From Lepidodermella squamata (lineage: Eukaryota; Gastrotricha), in the NCBI GenBank assembly GCA_047495785.1, contig JBLDXI010000019.1, positions 2,604,001 to 2,668,000 on the forward strand: 64,000 nt of DNA. Direction: 5' to 3'. Under the pieces are notes generated by a model. It saw nothing but the letters and a program-made list of their open reading frames with translations, ran no database searches and was not told the DNA's origin. Of this stretch, positions 42,715-52,508 are shown piece by piece. Numbering within the stretch: position 1 is the stretch's first letter; each line of letters starts with the position of its first letter. The translations under genes and the position numbers were made by a program.

Positions 42715-44465
42715 TGTGTAGACCAGATTACGCACAATTGTAGACCACTCAAGGTGGTGCGTAGACCAAAAGGGTGCGCGCGCAGACCAAACGCAACAGC
42801 TGTAGACCAGCACGCACACTTGTCGACCAAACTGTTAAATTGTAGACCATTCAAAAATTTAATTGTATACCAACGCGTATTTCGGCTAATTTTGGCTAAT
42901 TTCGATGCCTTTAAACCTTCAATTATCCTTCGAGCTATCAGGCGAAGAGCTTTCAAGTGAAACATCGACCGAGGAGCCTTTTACCGCCGAGGCTATAGAA
43001 AATCAGGTTGATGAGGTGGCTGATTGTTTAGAGGCAATCGTCAAGCAGATAGTCGAGGCGGACGAGTTGGCCTATAAACAAACCCCACACCATTGGGTTG
43101 AAGTTTTCCGGGGTAATTCCGTCGAGGCCACTGATTTCCTGAAGGCAAATAATCACACCAGCAAAATCTCAGCACCGAGAATGCGAAATGGCATGACAGA
43201 AGCCTACTACTATTGCGATTGTGCGGGCAGAAGCATGTGCCGCAACCAGTTGAAAACAGTCGAAACACCGTCAGCCGTTGTCGTTTTCACTAACTCGATA
43301 GCTCACCGACACCCAGCGAAATCAACAGCAGTGTCCATACTTAATGATCAAGTTACGCATTTATTGCACCAATCACGCGCGATCCACCCTGTAACGATTA
43401 GTTATTGTTTTGATATTGTTGTTCATGTTTGTTTGGCATTTGGCCATTGTACTATCAGCTCATTCATAACTTGGCTTCTATTGCGTTTCCCTCATTAGTC
43501 ATAGCTGTGGCCTATAATAAGGCGTAGATGTATCATTTTCAGTATTCTGGTTATTTTCAATGAATAAATCAAGCATCTCGGGAAACATTGACTCTTCATG
43601 ACACACCCATTTCATCCAATCTTCAAAACAACACACACGCGCACACGCACGCACCCGCTGCGCACCTCGACGCGCACCCCCGCGCGACGTCTGAGACAGT
43701 TTGCCGTGTTTTACAGCCGACGGATCAAGGGATTATCTGTATTGGAGTGTTTACACGCCGGTTTAGCTACTAGCTGCGTGAATAAGAGCTACGGACCGTG
43801 TCCGGTCATTGAACTGGGTCGCCATGAGCGCGCTACCTACAACTGCAACAACAAATCAACAGCTACAACTTATCATACGATTTTTTTAAGAAATCAGCAA
43901 TTTGCGATATTATTATAGGACTAATTTCAAGTGATCGGAATTGAAAGATGCGTTGACCGCCGGGCCGCTATCTTCTATTAAACTATTCGCATAATTTAGA
44001 AAAAATTTATCTAGCATCCAAGCTGAGAAAACATTTTTACGCCGACGCCCTCCCGTAGCACAACCATATAGGTTCAACGTAACAACCTCTCCTCTACTCG
44101 CCGCCTCCTTGCCAAAAAATGGGTCCCTATTACCAAGGAAATCCTGGGCTTCCTCGCATGACCCAGCGAAAACAGGTATAGCCAGTTGTTTTTCAACTCG
44201 TCGTAGCCTTCAAAAATTGTGTTAATCGAGTGGCAAGGGTCGAAATTGCCCTTGCATCGTTGTTAATCAAAAATGTAACGACTGTCGTTGCAAAAATTGC
44301 GAAAATAAATAGTTGGCTCCTATTTACGGCTTGTATTTACTTGGTCTACACGCGCCCTAATTTTGGTCTACACGCGCACTCATTTTGGTCGACACGCGCG
44401 CATATTGGTCTACAAGTGCGCGCGCGGTTGGTCTACAAAGTGGTCAATCTGGTCGACGCACAAAA
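42715..44465 (+). mobile_element. DNA transposon with subterminal TGTAGACCA repeats
   Basis: At 42715-42870 the motif TGTAGACCA or close variants (including CGTAGACCA, TGTCGACCA) recurs about eight times on the plus strand. At 44337-44460 the complement TGGTCTACA recurs about six times. This symmetric arrangement is typical of transposase binding sites just inside the two ends. The enclosed ORF 42905-43498 has a zinc-finger-like motif. The type is not established; Mutator-like is my best guess. Confidence 0.5.
42905..43498 (+). CDS. ORF with FLYWCH/MULE-like zinc finger (197 aa), transposon-borne
   Basis: Residues about 90-140 contain YYYCDCAGRSMC and later AHRHP: C-x-C...C...H-x-H spacing like the FLYWCH or WRKY-GCM-type fingers at the N-terminus of Mutator-like transposases. 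An acidic stretch (residues 10-50) precedes it. No DDE catalytic domain follows, so it is an N-terminal fragment or an accessory protein. The assignment is tentative and rests partly on the flanking TGTAGACCA arrays. Confidence 0.4.
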   Translation: MPLNLQLSFELSGEELSSETSTEEPFTAEAIENQVDEVADCLEAIVKQIVEADELAYKQTPHHWVEVFRGNSVEATDFLKANNHTSKISAPRMRNGMTEAYYYCDCAGRSMCRNQLKTVETPSAVVVFTNSIAHRHPAKSTAVSILNDQVTHLLHQSRAIHPVTISYCFDIVVHVCLAFGHCTISSFITWLLLRFPH

Positions 44466-44488
44466 TTTCCCTCAAAGCCAAATAGGGG

Positions 44489-44610
44489 GTGTAATACCCA
44501 CGAAAGGTGTAAAATTTGATGTCAAATATGATTTTTCGTTCATTTTCAGGCTAATTCTGAGGCGAAAATGAAATGAAAACCGTTAGCTAAAGCTCGCTTC
44601 GCTCGCATAT
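44489..44610 (+). repeat. Direct repeat copy 2 (family ending in AGCTCGCTTCGCTCGC)
   Basis: About 120 bp matching 40872-41002 in the same orientation with scattered differences. Confidence 0.6.
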
Positions 44611-45079
44611 TCAATAATTTAGTTTTTAATGAATCTGGCAGGTTGACTACTAGAAAATTCCACAGATTTAGGAGTTTTTGGAGTATTTCTGAGAGACAAA
44701 TCTTTTTGGTTAAAATTACAATTCATTTTAAGAAAGCAAACAATTCTTTTCCATCACTGATAGCTCTTGGATTCTTGAGCTCACCCTGAAAATATGACCT
44801 AGGCCTCCTCCCCCTTCCTTCCCGCCCCTGCCTGAGATCCATTGCAACTACCAAAAAAACCCTGGTTACGCCCCTGAAATGGGGCTATCCTGGAATCAGG
44901 ACCTTCTGAAACGTGTAAAAATGCTAAAAAAATCAGGGGTAATTGTTTTTCGCCGTCAGAATAGCCCCATCTGACGGTACCGCTTGGCGTTCTCTCTCAG
45001 AAATGCGTAACATTTGCGGTGACCATGCGGTTTTGGTGCATTTTCGGAGGAAAAAAATGCACTCGCGAAAAAAATCGAT

Positions 45080-45140
45080 AACGCGCAGCAGCAGTATAAT
45101 TTCATAGGAGTTCGGTTTTTTATGAAACACCCTGTATATA
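45080..45140. mobile_element. Terminal fragment of a mariner-like element
   Basis: On the minus strand TATACAGGGTGTTTCATAAA has the look of a Tc1/mariner terminus next to TA. The opposite end is not found. The insertion coincides with the point where the syntaxin relic stops. Confidence 0.35.
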
Positions 45141-45239
45141 GTCCCGATATACTGTTATGTGTGACATCGGCAAGACATTGGTGGTATGGTTCAGTGCATT
45201 CGGTGCCTAATGTCAGTAAGCAAGAACCCCTTTTCATTA

Positions 45240-45735
45240 CCTTGCTGCCGCGAAGCTGGCCAACCGTCGTCGTTAGAAAGATCGTACTAATGTAAGAGAC
45301 ACATGGGCATATAGCTCATTTCTGGTCAACTTAAACTTACCAGATTCTGCCCTGAACTAGAACTAGTTTGAAGGATTGAACTCCTCTCTCGATCAGTGAT
45401 ATCAAGTTGCTGTTTTTCGAATATACTCACAAGGGAATGAAACTGATCACACAGACGCTGTGCCTGAGTACTGTCTGAGTACAAACGCCCAGTGATAGCT
45501 TAGCTGCTGCAATAGCTGTTGCATTAAGTTGGGTCAATTCTTCAAGCTGCTCGCTGATTTGCTGCGCGAGTTCTTTCGCCGTGTGAGACAATTCGTGCAA
45601 CTCGGCGCGTACTTGTTTTGAATCTTGATAAGTCCCGGTTTTAACGACATGTTGTTGAATTTGCTGTATGTTGTATAAGAAATTTTGAATGTTGAACGAA
45701 ACGGTCTGAGATATCCGAGCAAATTCCCTGGACAT
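45240..45735 (-). pseudogene. Syntaxin-7/12-like N-terminal part, frameshifted and lacking the SNARE motif
   Basis: From the Met at 45735 the frame matches the Habc-type N-terminal domain of endosomal syntaxins: ISQTVSFNIQNFLYNIQQIQ, then TYQDSKQVRAELHELSHTAK. After the Leu/Ser/Leu/Gly near 45490 the homologous sequence (QRLCDQFHSLVSIFEKQQLD) continues in another frame. The cause is visible: an 11-bp tandem duplication (CTGAGTAC recurs at 45464 and 45475 on the plus strand). The next exon-like part ends at a GTAAGT near 45340. No SNARE helix or membrane anchor is found before the transposon debris. Known role of the family: endosomal membrane fusion. Confidence 0.6.
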
Positions 45736-46122
45736 TTTAAATCAACCCCTGAAATTCGAGAAAACATCATGAAGTATCCGAACCGAGGCTGAATTCGAAT
45801 CGAGGTCAGAGGTAGAGGCCAAAAAAGCGCGGAATTGCAGAATCGTCTGACATGCAAAGTTGTGTCCAGTACTTTGAATCAATCAGCAATTAATGAAAAA
45901 TTAATGAAAATAAGCAAGCATAATCTTTCCAGGGTCGGTAGTAGCTTATTTCATAACAGCGAAAAGAAATATTTAAAGAAATATAAAATATTTAATTGAT
46001 CCTATGGATTCTACATGAATTCTACAGTTGAAGTAGAGTAAATTCATACCACAAACAATGTTGTTTCGGAATGACTTAGAAATTGAAAGATCCATCAAAT
46101 TCGTTATAATGATAATAAATGA

Positions 46123-47158
46123 TAGGGTAAAGTCGCACAATTTGGTACAAAATTGGACGCGTTGTCGTAAATTAAATTCAACTAATCCATTTCGAGCGCT
46201 GTATAGACGATTCATATACATGTTATAGCCAGATGAGTCCACTATAATTTGACACCTTGCGCGCGCACATACGAGCTACCGTTGCGTCAGCGCGCGCGCC
46301 CGAAACAATAAAAACACCCCGTCCCACACTGCGTGCCAGGTTTGCTATTCGGGACAAGAGCGGTAATTTTGGATGCTTATTTGGGACAAGCTGCAGTTTA
46401 CTCATTTTTATCGATAATGATTTGAAATTTTGGCAACAAAGACTTTCGATTATGCGCTCTTTCAGATCTCATTTAAAAATTGCCGCGCACAAGCACAACC
46501 TGCGGAATTTGACTGCTGTTCATAGCCTATTTACGCGCATATTGTGTGGTGCGCGGCCAGCAGCAAAATCCTCACATTTGCGTACATTAGTACTCTGTTT
46601 CAGACAGAATCGCGCGCTTCTTAAATTTGACTTGGTAAAGGTGATGAATTAATAGAGCGCAAGAAATTATACATTTCTGCAAAAACTGCATCGAAAACGG
46701 ACGAAGTGATCGTGAACTGCACGCTGTTCCAAATAGCGCGCTGGACGGGGGTGTTACGCGCACAAAACCTAGCCCACACAAAAGGAGCGAGAGCGCTGCC
46801 ATATGCGCGCGGTAACTTTCTAACAAAGGACCATTTCTAGGGTAGTTTAACGCGCCGCACACGCTGGTGTCGTCACATTCTCATTTGCCTGGACCCACAA
46901 AACAGCATTCGAGTTCTAAATTCAACACCTCGCCTTAAGTTCTCACAATTATTTGCCACCTCCCTCGCAATCAGCGCCCTTTAAAGGCGCGCGCGCGTCA
47001 TATTTGAGTTCCGCGTTTTCCTGGTATGTCGAGCGCATCAAAAGGCAGCTATTGACACCATCCTCATCTAAATGCGATTTACAGAAATGATACGAATATC
47101 AATAAACCTTAACTTGTCCCACATTAGGAGCCGTCCCACATTGTGCGACTTTACCCTA
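46123..47158. mobile_element. About 1-kb non-autonomous DNA transposon with GGGTAAAGTCGCACAA ends
   Basis: TAGGGTAAAGTCGCACAATT at 46123 and its inverted partner ending TTGTGCGACTTTACCCTA at 47158 bound the element; TA at both edges fits a TA target duplication. The inside is rich in GCGCGC runs and GTCCCAC motifs. No transposase is present. Confidence 0.65.
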
Positions 47159-47603
47159 TAGTTTCCATTGTGAAATTTGAATCAACAGGTTGGGTCAGTA
47201 CGGGATAAGCAACCATACTACTCGGCCATCAAAATAAGGGTGAAATTTGTTCAAAAATAAAATATGTCGACGTTTCGATGTAAATACATCTTCCTCAGGG
47301 TTAAGGATTCAAAAGTCTATACGCATGCGTGATGCGTGATCGAAGCATAAGCATAGCATAGCATTTTCTGTATTTTATCTTTTCCTTCATTAATCAACAA
47401 TAACATAACAATAACAATTGAATAGGTTTACAGAAACGAAGAAAAAATGAGAAGGAACATGATAAAATAAAATTCACTCCGGTGTACCCAATCCGCCGGG
47501 CGTGATGTAAGTTTTGTTCACGCCAAGCGAACCGACTGTCGGAGGAGGACCGGTAGCAAGCTATCCTGATCACCCAACTCAAATACATGTTCTAATCCGA
47601 TAT

Positions 47604-47650
47604 TTCGATTTCCTTCCCAAACTTCCCAAACTTCCCAAACTTCGACTTCC
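47604..47650 (+). repeat. Short tandem repeat, unit TTCCCAAAC (about 10 bp)
   Basis: Four to five adjoining copies of CTTCCCAAA around 47610-47650. Confidence 0.7.
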
Positions 47651-47950
47651 CAAATATAGCATTCGTTTCAAAAATATAGATCGAATACACATGTTCATGC
47701 AATATTTTTTGATACAGCACTCGTAAATCGTTTATATCTGAACTCGCCGCACTCGATTTGGTCATGCCGACTCGGCTCCGCCTCGTCAGCATGCCCACAT
47801 CTCGTGCTACGAATCTCAGATATTAATAAAAAACTCGTACAATATCATACAAATATATGAATTCATCAACTTCTTCAATTTACTACCCGCAGATGGAGAA
47901 AGGTAAATGTAAATTGCAGTCATTTTTATTGACTCTCATGAATTTGGTTT

Positions 47951-48741
47951 TTGGAACCATAGATAATAATAAAGATCGGAAGCTTACGATCCTGCCATAG
48001 TGTCAAAATTTTAGGGTGCGCCTAGCTAAATGCATGTAAAATCGACCCATTTTTAAATCGATTTTTTGAAAAACGTCATTTTTGTAATTTTTTGGTAACT
48101 TGTGCCCTGGAACAACTTTTTCCGCTCTTTCGAACGAGACCAGGCTCGTCATCCTGGGACCTTTACAAGGCCATCTAGATATTCGCAAAGTAGGTCACAA
48201 AATTGCGAAGATCAAAATTTGTCGATTATGTCGGGGCGGGAAAAATTGTTAAAATTTGATCAGAAAATATCAGAAAAAATATTTTCTTTATCAGGATGGA
48301 CTAAGCTATCGAAATATATAACTTTTATATAGCTTAGTCTATCCTGATAAAGAAAATATTTTTTCTGATATTTTCTGATCAAATTTTAACAATTTTTCCC
48401 TCCCCGACATAATCGACAAATTTTGATCTTCGCAATTTTGTGACCTACTTTGCGAATATCTAGATGGCCTTGTAAAGGTCCCAGGATGACGAGCCTGGTC
48501 TCGTTCGGAAGAGCGCTAAAAGTTGTACTAGGATAAAAATTATCAAAAAATCAGAAAAATGACGTTTTTCAAAAAATCGATTTAAAAATGGGTCGATTTT
48601 ACATGCATTTAGCTAGGCGCACATGGCTCAAATAAAACGCTCAAAAATGTGGCTTTGCACATGGTGACCTTTGCACCCTAAAATTTTGACACTATGGCAG
48701 GATCGTAAGCTTCCGATCTTTATTATTATCTATGTTTGGAA
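47951..48741. repeat. Large foldback element, arms of about 350 bp
   Basis: The left arm (about 47951-48310) and right arm (about 48330-48741) are nearly identical inverted copies, e.g. GATCGGAAGCTTACGATCCT at 47974 and its complement near 48700, and CCAGGCTCGTCATCCTGGGA near 48140 and 48490. The centre is near 48320. The right arm carries about 60 bp absent from the left. No protein is encoded. Confidence 0.85.
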
Positions 48742-48936
48742 CATAAATTTCAAGCCCAAGTGTCCACACGCCTCCACAAAAATATCTATAATCGATTGTA
48801 TTTTCTCCGAATCTTGTGATAATAAAGTAGTATCGTCCGCGAATGCTAGTAACATTAGCCACTCCTCGTCAGTTAGGGGATTCCTGTTTTCTCTAATTTA
48901 ACACGCTTGCAAACTACATTAAATACTGCTGAAGTA
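48742..48936. other. Non-coding stretch between repeats
   Basis: Nothing recognised. Confidence 0.4.
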
Positions 48937-49100
48937 TGCGGTATGCGGCATAATTTTTTTAAACTTTAAAACTCAGCAGTTTTCTTATTTCCGGGAATAT
49001 TTTAACAAAACGTATATCAATTTTTAGCCCTGGTTGTAGGAGTTATTCTGCAGGTAGAATTTTTGAAAACGGATTAGGAGTCAATAGTAATCGTTAAAAG
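48937..49100 (+). repeat. Solitary arm of the AAGTATGCGG long-TIR family
   Basis: It matches the left arm of the element at 32179-32829 (AAACTTTAAAACTCAGCAG and AATAGTAATCGTTAAA segments). No partner arm is close by. Confidence 0.7.
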
Positions 49101-49785
49101 AATGAATTGCAATCGCGCTTACAAAATCCAATTTTCGACAATTTTTCGAAACCATATTCAGCATAAACCGCCAATGGCCTAATCATGAGCCCTATTCCGT
49201 TAGAAAGCTGATGACCTCACGAGTCGTTTGAGACCAAACAATCAACAATCCAACTCTCCTAACCGGAATTATTGCGGTTCTAGTGCGCGATAACAGATTT
49301 TTCTAGTGATGTTTACTGGACATCAAGATTGCACAATCGCGGAATTTCCACTAGAATGCGCGCATTTTTGCATTTCAAAGTAAAGAAATTCGAAAAACAA
49401 CGAACCGCATTTGCGTTACTCATCATTTCAGAAAGAATTTTTACCGATGCCAGAAAAGAAATGCGAAAACGTCGTGGAGGAAACAAGCAGCAAGAGTCTA
49501 ATGTCCGGGCGGGCGGGGTGCGAAACACCCGAATGTCGACCTGGCCGCCGGTCGTCCCGGAAACTGGGTCAAAAGAAGAAGGTCAAAATGAAAACGAGGT
49601 CAAAGACAAAGATTAAGACAAGGGCAACAGCCGGGCTTGTTATGAGTGCGGTGAAACCATAGAGCTGATAGAGTGCTCACTCGCCATCAAAAACACGGAA
49701 CGCTATGGGGGCCATATGGCAAGGGATTAACTCATTGTCCTGGAGTAAGAAACTGAACTAATTACAAATCGATCGATCACATAAA
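49101..49785. other. Region without recognised genes
   Basis: There are two overlapping short basic ORFs (49329-49616 and 49411-49662) but no similarity I can name. They may be linker remnants of a LINE. Confidence 0.3.
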
Positions 49786-50605
49786 TCGCTGGCGCCAACG
49801 CTTCGATTATCGGTTACAACGTTGGGCTTTGGGTCATCGCTAAACCGAGAGACGGCCGATATTTTGACACTAAATTTGCCCGGTCAGCATATTTAGAAGT
49901 GGCCAATAGGCGACCGAGAAGTCAACGTCCACTTTCGACCATTTACCTCTGAGGTAGTCCACACCTGAAGCTAAGGTGAAATTGAACGACCTTTTGAAGC
50001 CAAGTTATTCATCAGGCCGAGGCGATCATTTTGGTACCTGATTTAGATCTGGAACCCCCATATTTTGATTGGTATATATTTTTTAGTTAATTAAAAACCA
50101 CTTTGTTTGCTGTTTTCGCAGTTTTTACTGAGTGATTTAAAGGAAAAAAAGGTTGCGTAATTATTGAGATTTAGTTTTTTTGCGCTAAGCTTAATTTTAA
50201 ACAAGCGATTTCGATGACTCATGCTCGTTCACTCGCACAAAATAAAGATTTGTGACTCAAAACAGTGCTTTTAAAGGGCGAATTTACTTTGAAAATGTGT
50301 ACCCATCAAAATATGGGGGTTCCAGATCTAAATCAGGTGCCAAAACGATCGCCTCGGACTGATGAATAACTTGGCTTCAAAAGGTCGTTCAATTTCACCT
50401 TAGCTTCAGGTGTGGACCACCTCAAATGGTCAAGGATGATAAGAGACGCCGACTTCTCGGCCGCCTTACGACCACTTCTAAGATAGCTACCTTTGTAAAT
50501 TTGGTATAATAAAATCGGCCGTCTCTTACCCTTTCGATGGCCAAACACTCGACCATGGAACCGATAATCGAATCGCTGGCCCAGCGATTCGATTATCGGT
50601 TCCAT
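49786..50605. repeat. Second large foldback element, arms of about 280 bp, right arm with an open frame
   Basis: The left arm (about 49786-50068) and right arm (about 50305-50600) are inverted copies. They are nearly identical toward the centre (ACACCTGAAGCTAAGGTGAA at 49960 and its complement near 50400) and more diverged toward the ends. The right arm has an uninterrupted 90-codon minus-strand frame (50605-50333), whereas the same frame in the left arm has several stops. The right end also forms its own hairpin at 50548-50609 (ACCATGGAACCGATAATCG and its complement). Confidence 0.75.
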
Positions 50606-51950
50606 GGTAGGGAAAAAATCCGTGAATGGTGTTCACGTTTTACATTCAGGGGTCGATGCGAGCGCCGCGAGAAACCGCGATGGGGTAGTAACTTTTATAA
50701 CGGAGAATTCCGAAATTTTAAATACCGGTGATGAGATGATCGATGAGAGACTGCAAATTGTGAAACTAAATATTGGCGACCAAAAAATTACAATAATGAA
50801 CATATATGCACCTGCGGAATCTGGGACAGATGCGTTAGATATTTTCATTGCGAAAGTAGAGACTAAACTAGAGGAGCTTGAGCGATGCAAAGACAGCGAC
50901 GACATTATTCTTATTGACGGCGATTCGAATGGCGAAATAGCTAAGGGTGTGGAGGAAAGCGAGGTGATTGGTGAATACGCTTCGGAAACAGGTAACGATA
51001 AAGGTGAACAGTGGTTCGATTTTGCCAGCCGAAACGGCTACTGCTTCATAAATACTTTCTTCCCAAATTGCGGTTACACTTTCTTTCGGCACCATAAAAC
51101 CACTGGAGAAACTCGACGACCATTTATTGACTATTTATTGCTACCTCAATATTTGAGAAAAAAAGTTTTCGCCTGCGAACAATTGAAGATGCTTGTTTGG
51201 GCCCTGATCATTTGTTATTATTTGTACGGATGAGATTCGAACTAGACCGCAAAAAAGATATAGCTGAAGAGGCATGGCGCACGTCTCATGAGCGGCTAGA
51301 ACAGCCAACTTTTTCTAATAAATTGAAGCAGGTGACGGACCAGAAATTATTCATTGTGGAACCCATAAGAGGTGGAACCACTAAAAAGTTGACCTTCGAC
51401 GTGCACGCTGATTGGTCAATTGATCGTTGCTATGACCCCGGGATGAAACATTTCGACGTGCGATCCACTTATAAATTATTTATATTTATGTAATAAATGA
51501 CCTTGCCACACCCTCTGCACGGTTTCCATTGACCACGAGCGTAAACCCCATAATAATCGTGGAAAATGACTGCGGCAAAAAACACTTGTTGCAAAAAATC
51601 TTATGGATCGCCCGACCATAATGTTTCATCCTGGAGTCATAGCAACGATCGATTGACCAATCAGCGCGCGCATTGGAATTGGACTTTTGAGTGGTTCCAC
51701 AATGTTCGATGTAGATAGGACAACTTCATCTGAGGATGTGTGGCTAAAACTGAAGACGCTGGAGGCGGAAACTACGAAAATTTGCGAGAAAAAACGGGTT
51801 AGGAAAATCGGTAAACGAACTAAGTGGTGGGGCAATAAAACTAGGAAAAAAGCAGCGGCGAAAAAGCGGAAATTTAAACTATTCGCGAAGGAAAGGAAAC
51901 AGTTAGATGAACTCGGCGTTGCTGCTAGCGCAGATTTGAAATGATTGTGG
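50604..51950 (+). mobile_element. LINE endonuclease fragment, interrupted by a foldback insertion
   Basis: The plus-strand frame 50604-51233 resembles an APE-type endonuclease of LINEs: ITIMNIYAPAESGTD, DIILIDGDSN (GDFN in active copies), GYTFFRHHKTTGE and FIDYLLL. A frameshift follows, then 51197-51400 (RKKDIAEEAWRTSHE). The linker resumes at 51687-51944 (TKWWGNKTRKKAAAKKRKFK). Between them sits an inverted-repeat insertion. Inactive. Confidence 0.65.
51405..51670. repeat. Foldback insertion, arms of about 50 bp
   Basis: Around 51405-51455 (GATCGTTGCTATGAC, GGATGAAACATT) and its inverted copy around 51615-51668. It splits the LINE fragment. Confidence 0.7.
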
Positions 51951-52508
51951 GACGATTACGTGGACCCACATCTTTTCTTTTGAATGTACGCCTTCGACCA
52001 AAGCACCATAGATTGTTGAACTTTGGACTTCTCGTTGTAGTCCTGCCGCATGGCTGTGCGGCCTATTCCTACTCCTTCCCCATTTGACGTTGAGAGGAAC
52101 CTTGTGCCACATTTCAAACTAATTTTGCGGAAAGCCTTGGTCAAATTAATGGCAATTAATGGAGACATAGAGAACGAAGTGATCACTCACGTTCTCTATG
52201 CGCTGAGATAACGGTGTGTACAGTCAAGTCCAGCAGCGTTATCTGAACCCTTATCTCGAAATAACCGTACATAGCAACGGTTGCTAAGATAAAGCGTTTT
52301 TGTTTCCAAACAATTTTCAAGCAGATTTTATTTCTGTGACTATCCAAGAAGTAACAGCTCTTCTATCAAAAACAAAAATTAATAACCGGTATAAGTATCG
52401 TGGTTATTGCCTCAAAGAAACACGAAAAAAAAATAAAGAACAAATTTCCGGGATTAAAATTTCAATTAAACTTGAGTATATTTAAAAAATTAGAATATTA
52501 GTTGTTTT
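51951..52508. other. Spacer downstream of the ammonium transporter
   Basis: It contains a small palindrome (CATAGAGAACG at 52166-52176 and its complement at 52190-52200). No gene is recognised. Confidence 0.45.

Larger units (their letters stand above)
40751..44876. mobile_element. Composite transposon region bounded by CAGGGGCGTAAC ends
   Basis: CAGGGGCGTAACTAG at 40751 and the inverted GTTACGCCCCTG ending at 44876 look like the two termini of a DNA transposon. G-rich tracts lie just inside each. The interior is a mosaic: direct repeats at 40872-41002 and 44489-44610, a LINE fragment, a tRNA-like unit and a second element with TGTAGACCA repeats. No convincing target duplication is seen, so the boundaries may belong to two separate copies. 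Confidence 0.4.

Noticed and set aside
43598-43918. His/Thr/Arg-rich ORFs near 43.6-43.9 kb
   Set aside because: They come from an ACACGCGC-type low-complexity stretch with no conserved motif.
39601-47100. CRISPR-like array or LTR pair in the repeat-rich region
   Set aside because: The repeats are TGTAGACCA subterminal motifs with irregular spacing, foldbacks and one direct-repeat pair. There are no uniform spacers, no tRNA primer site and no integrase or gag.
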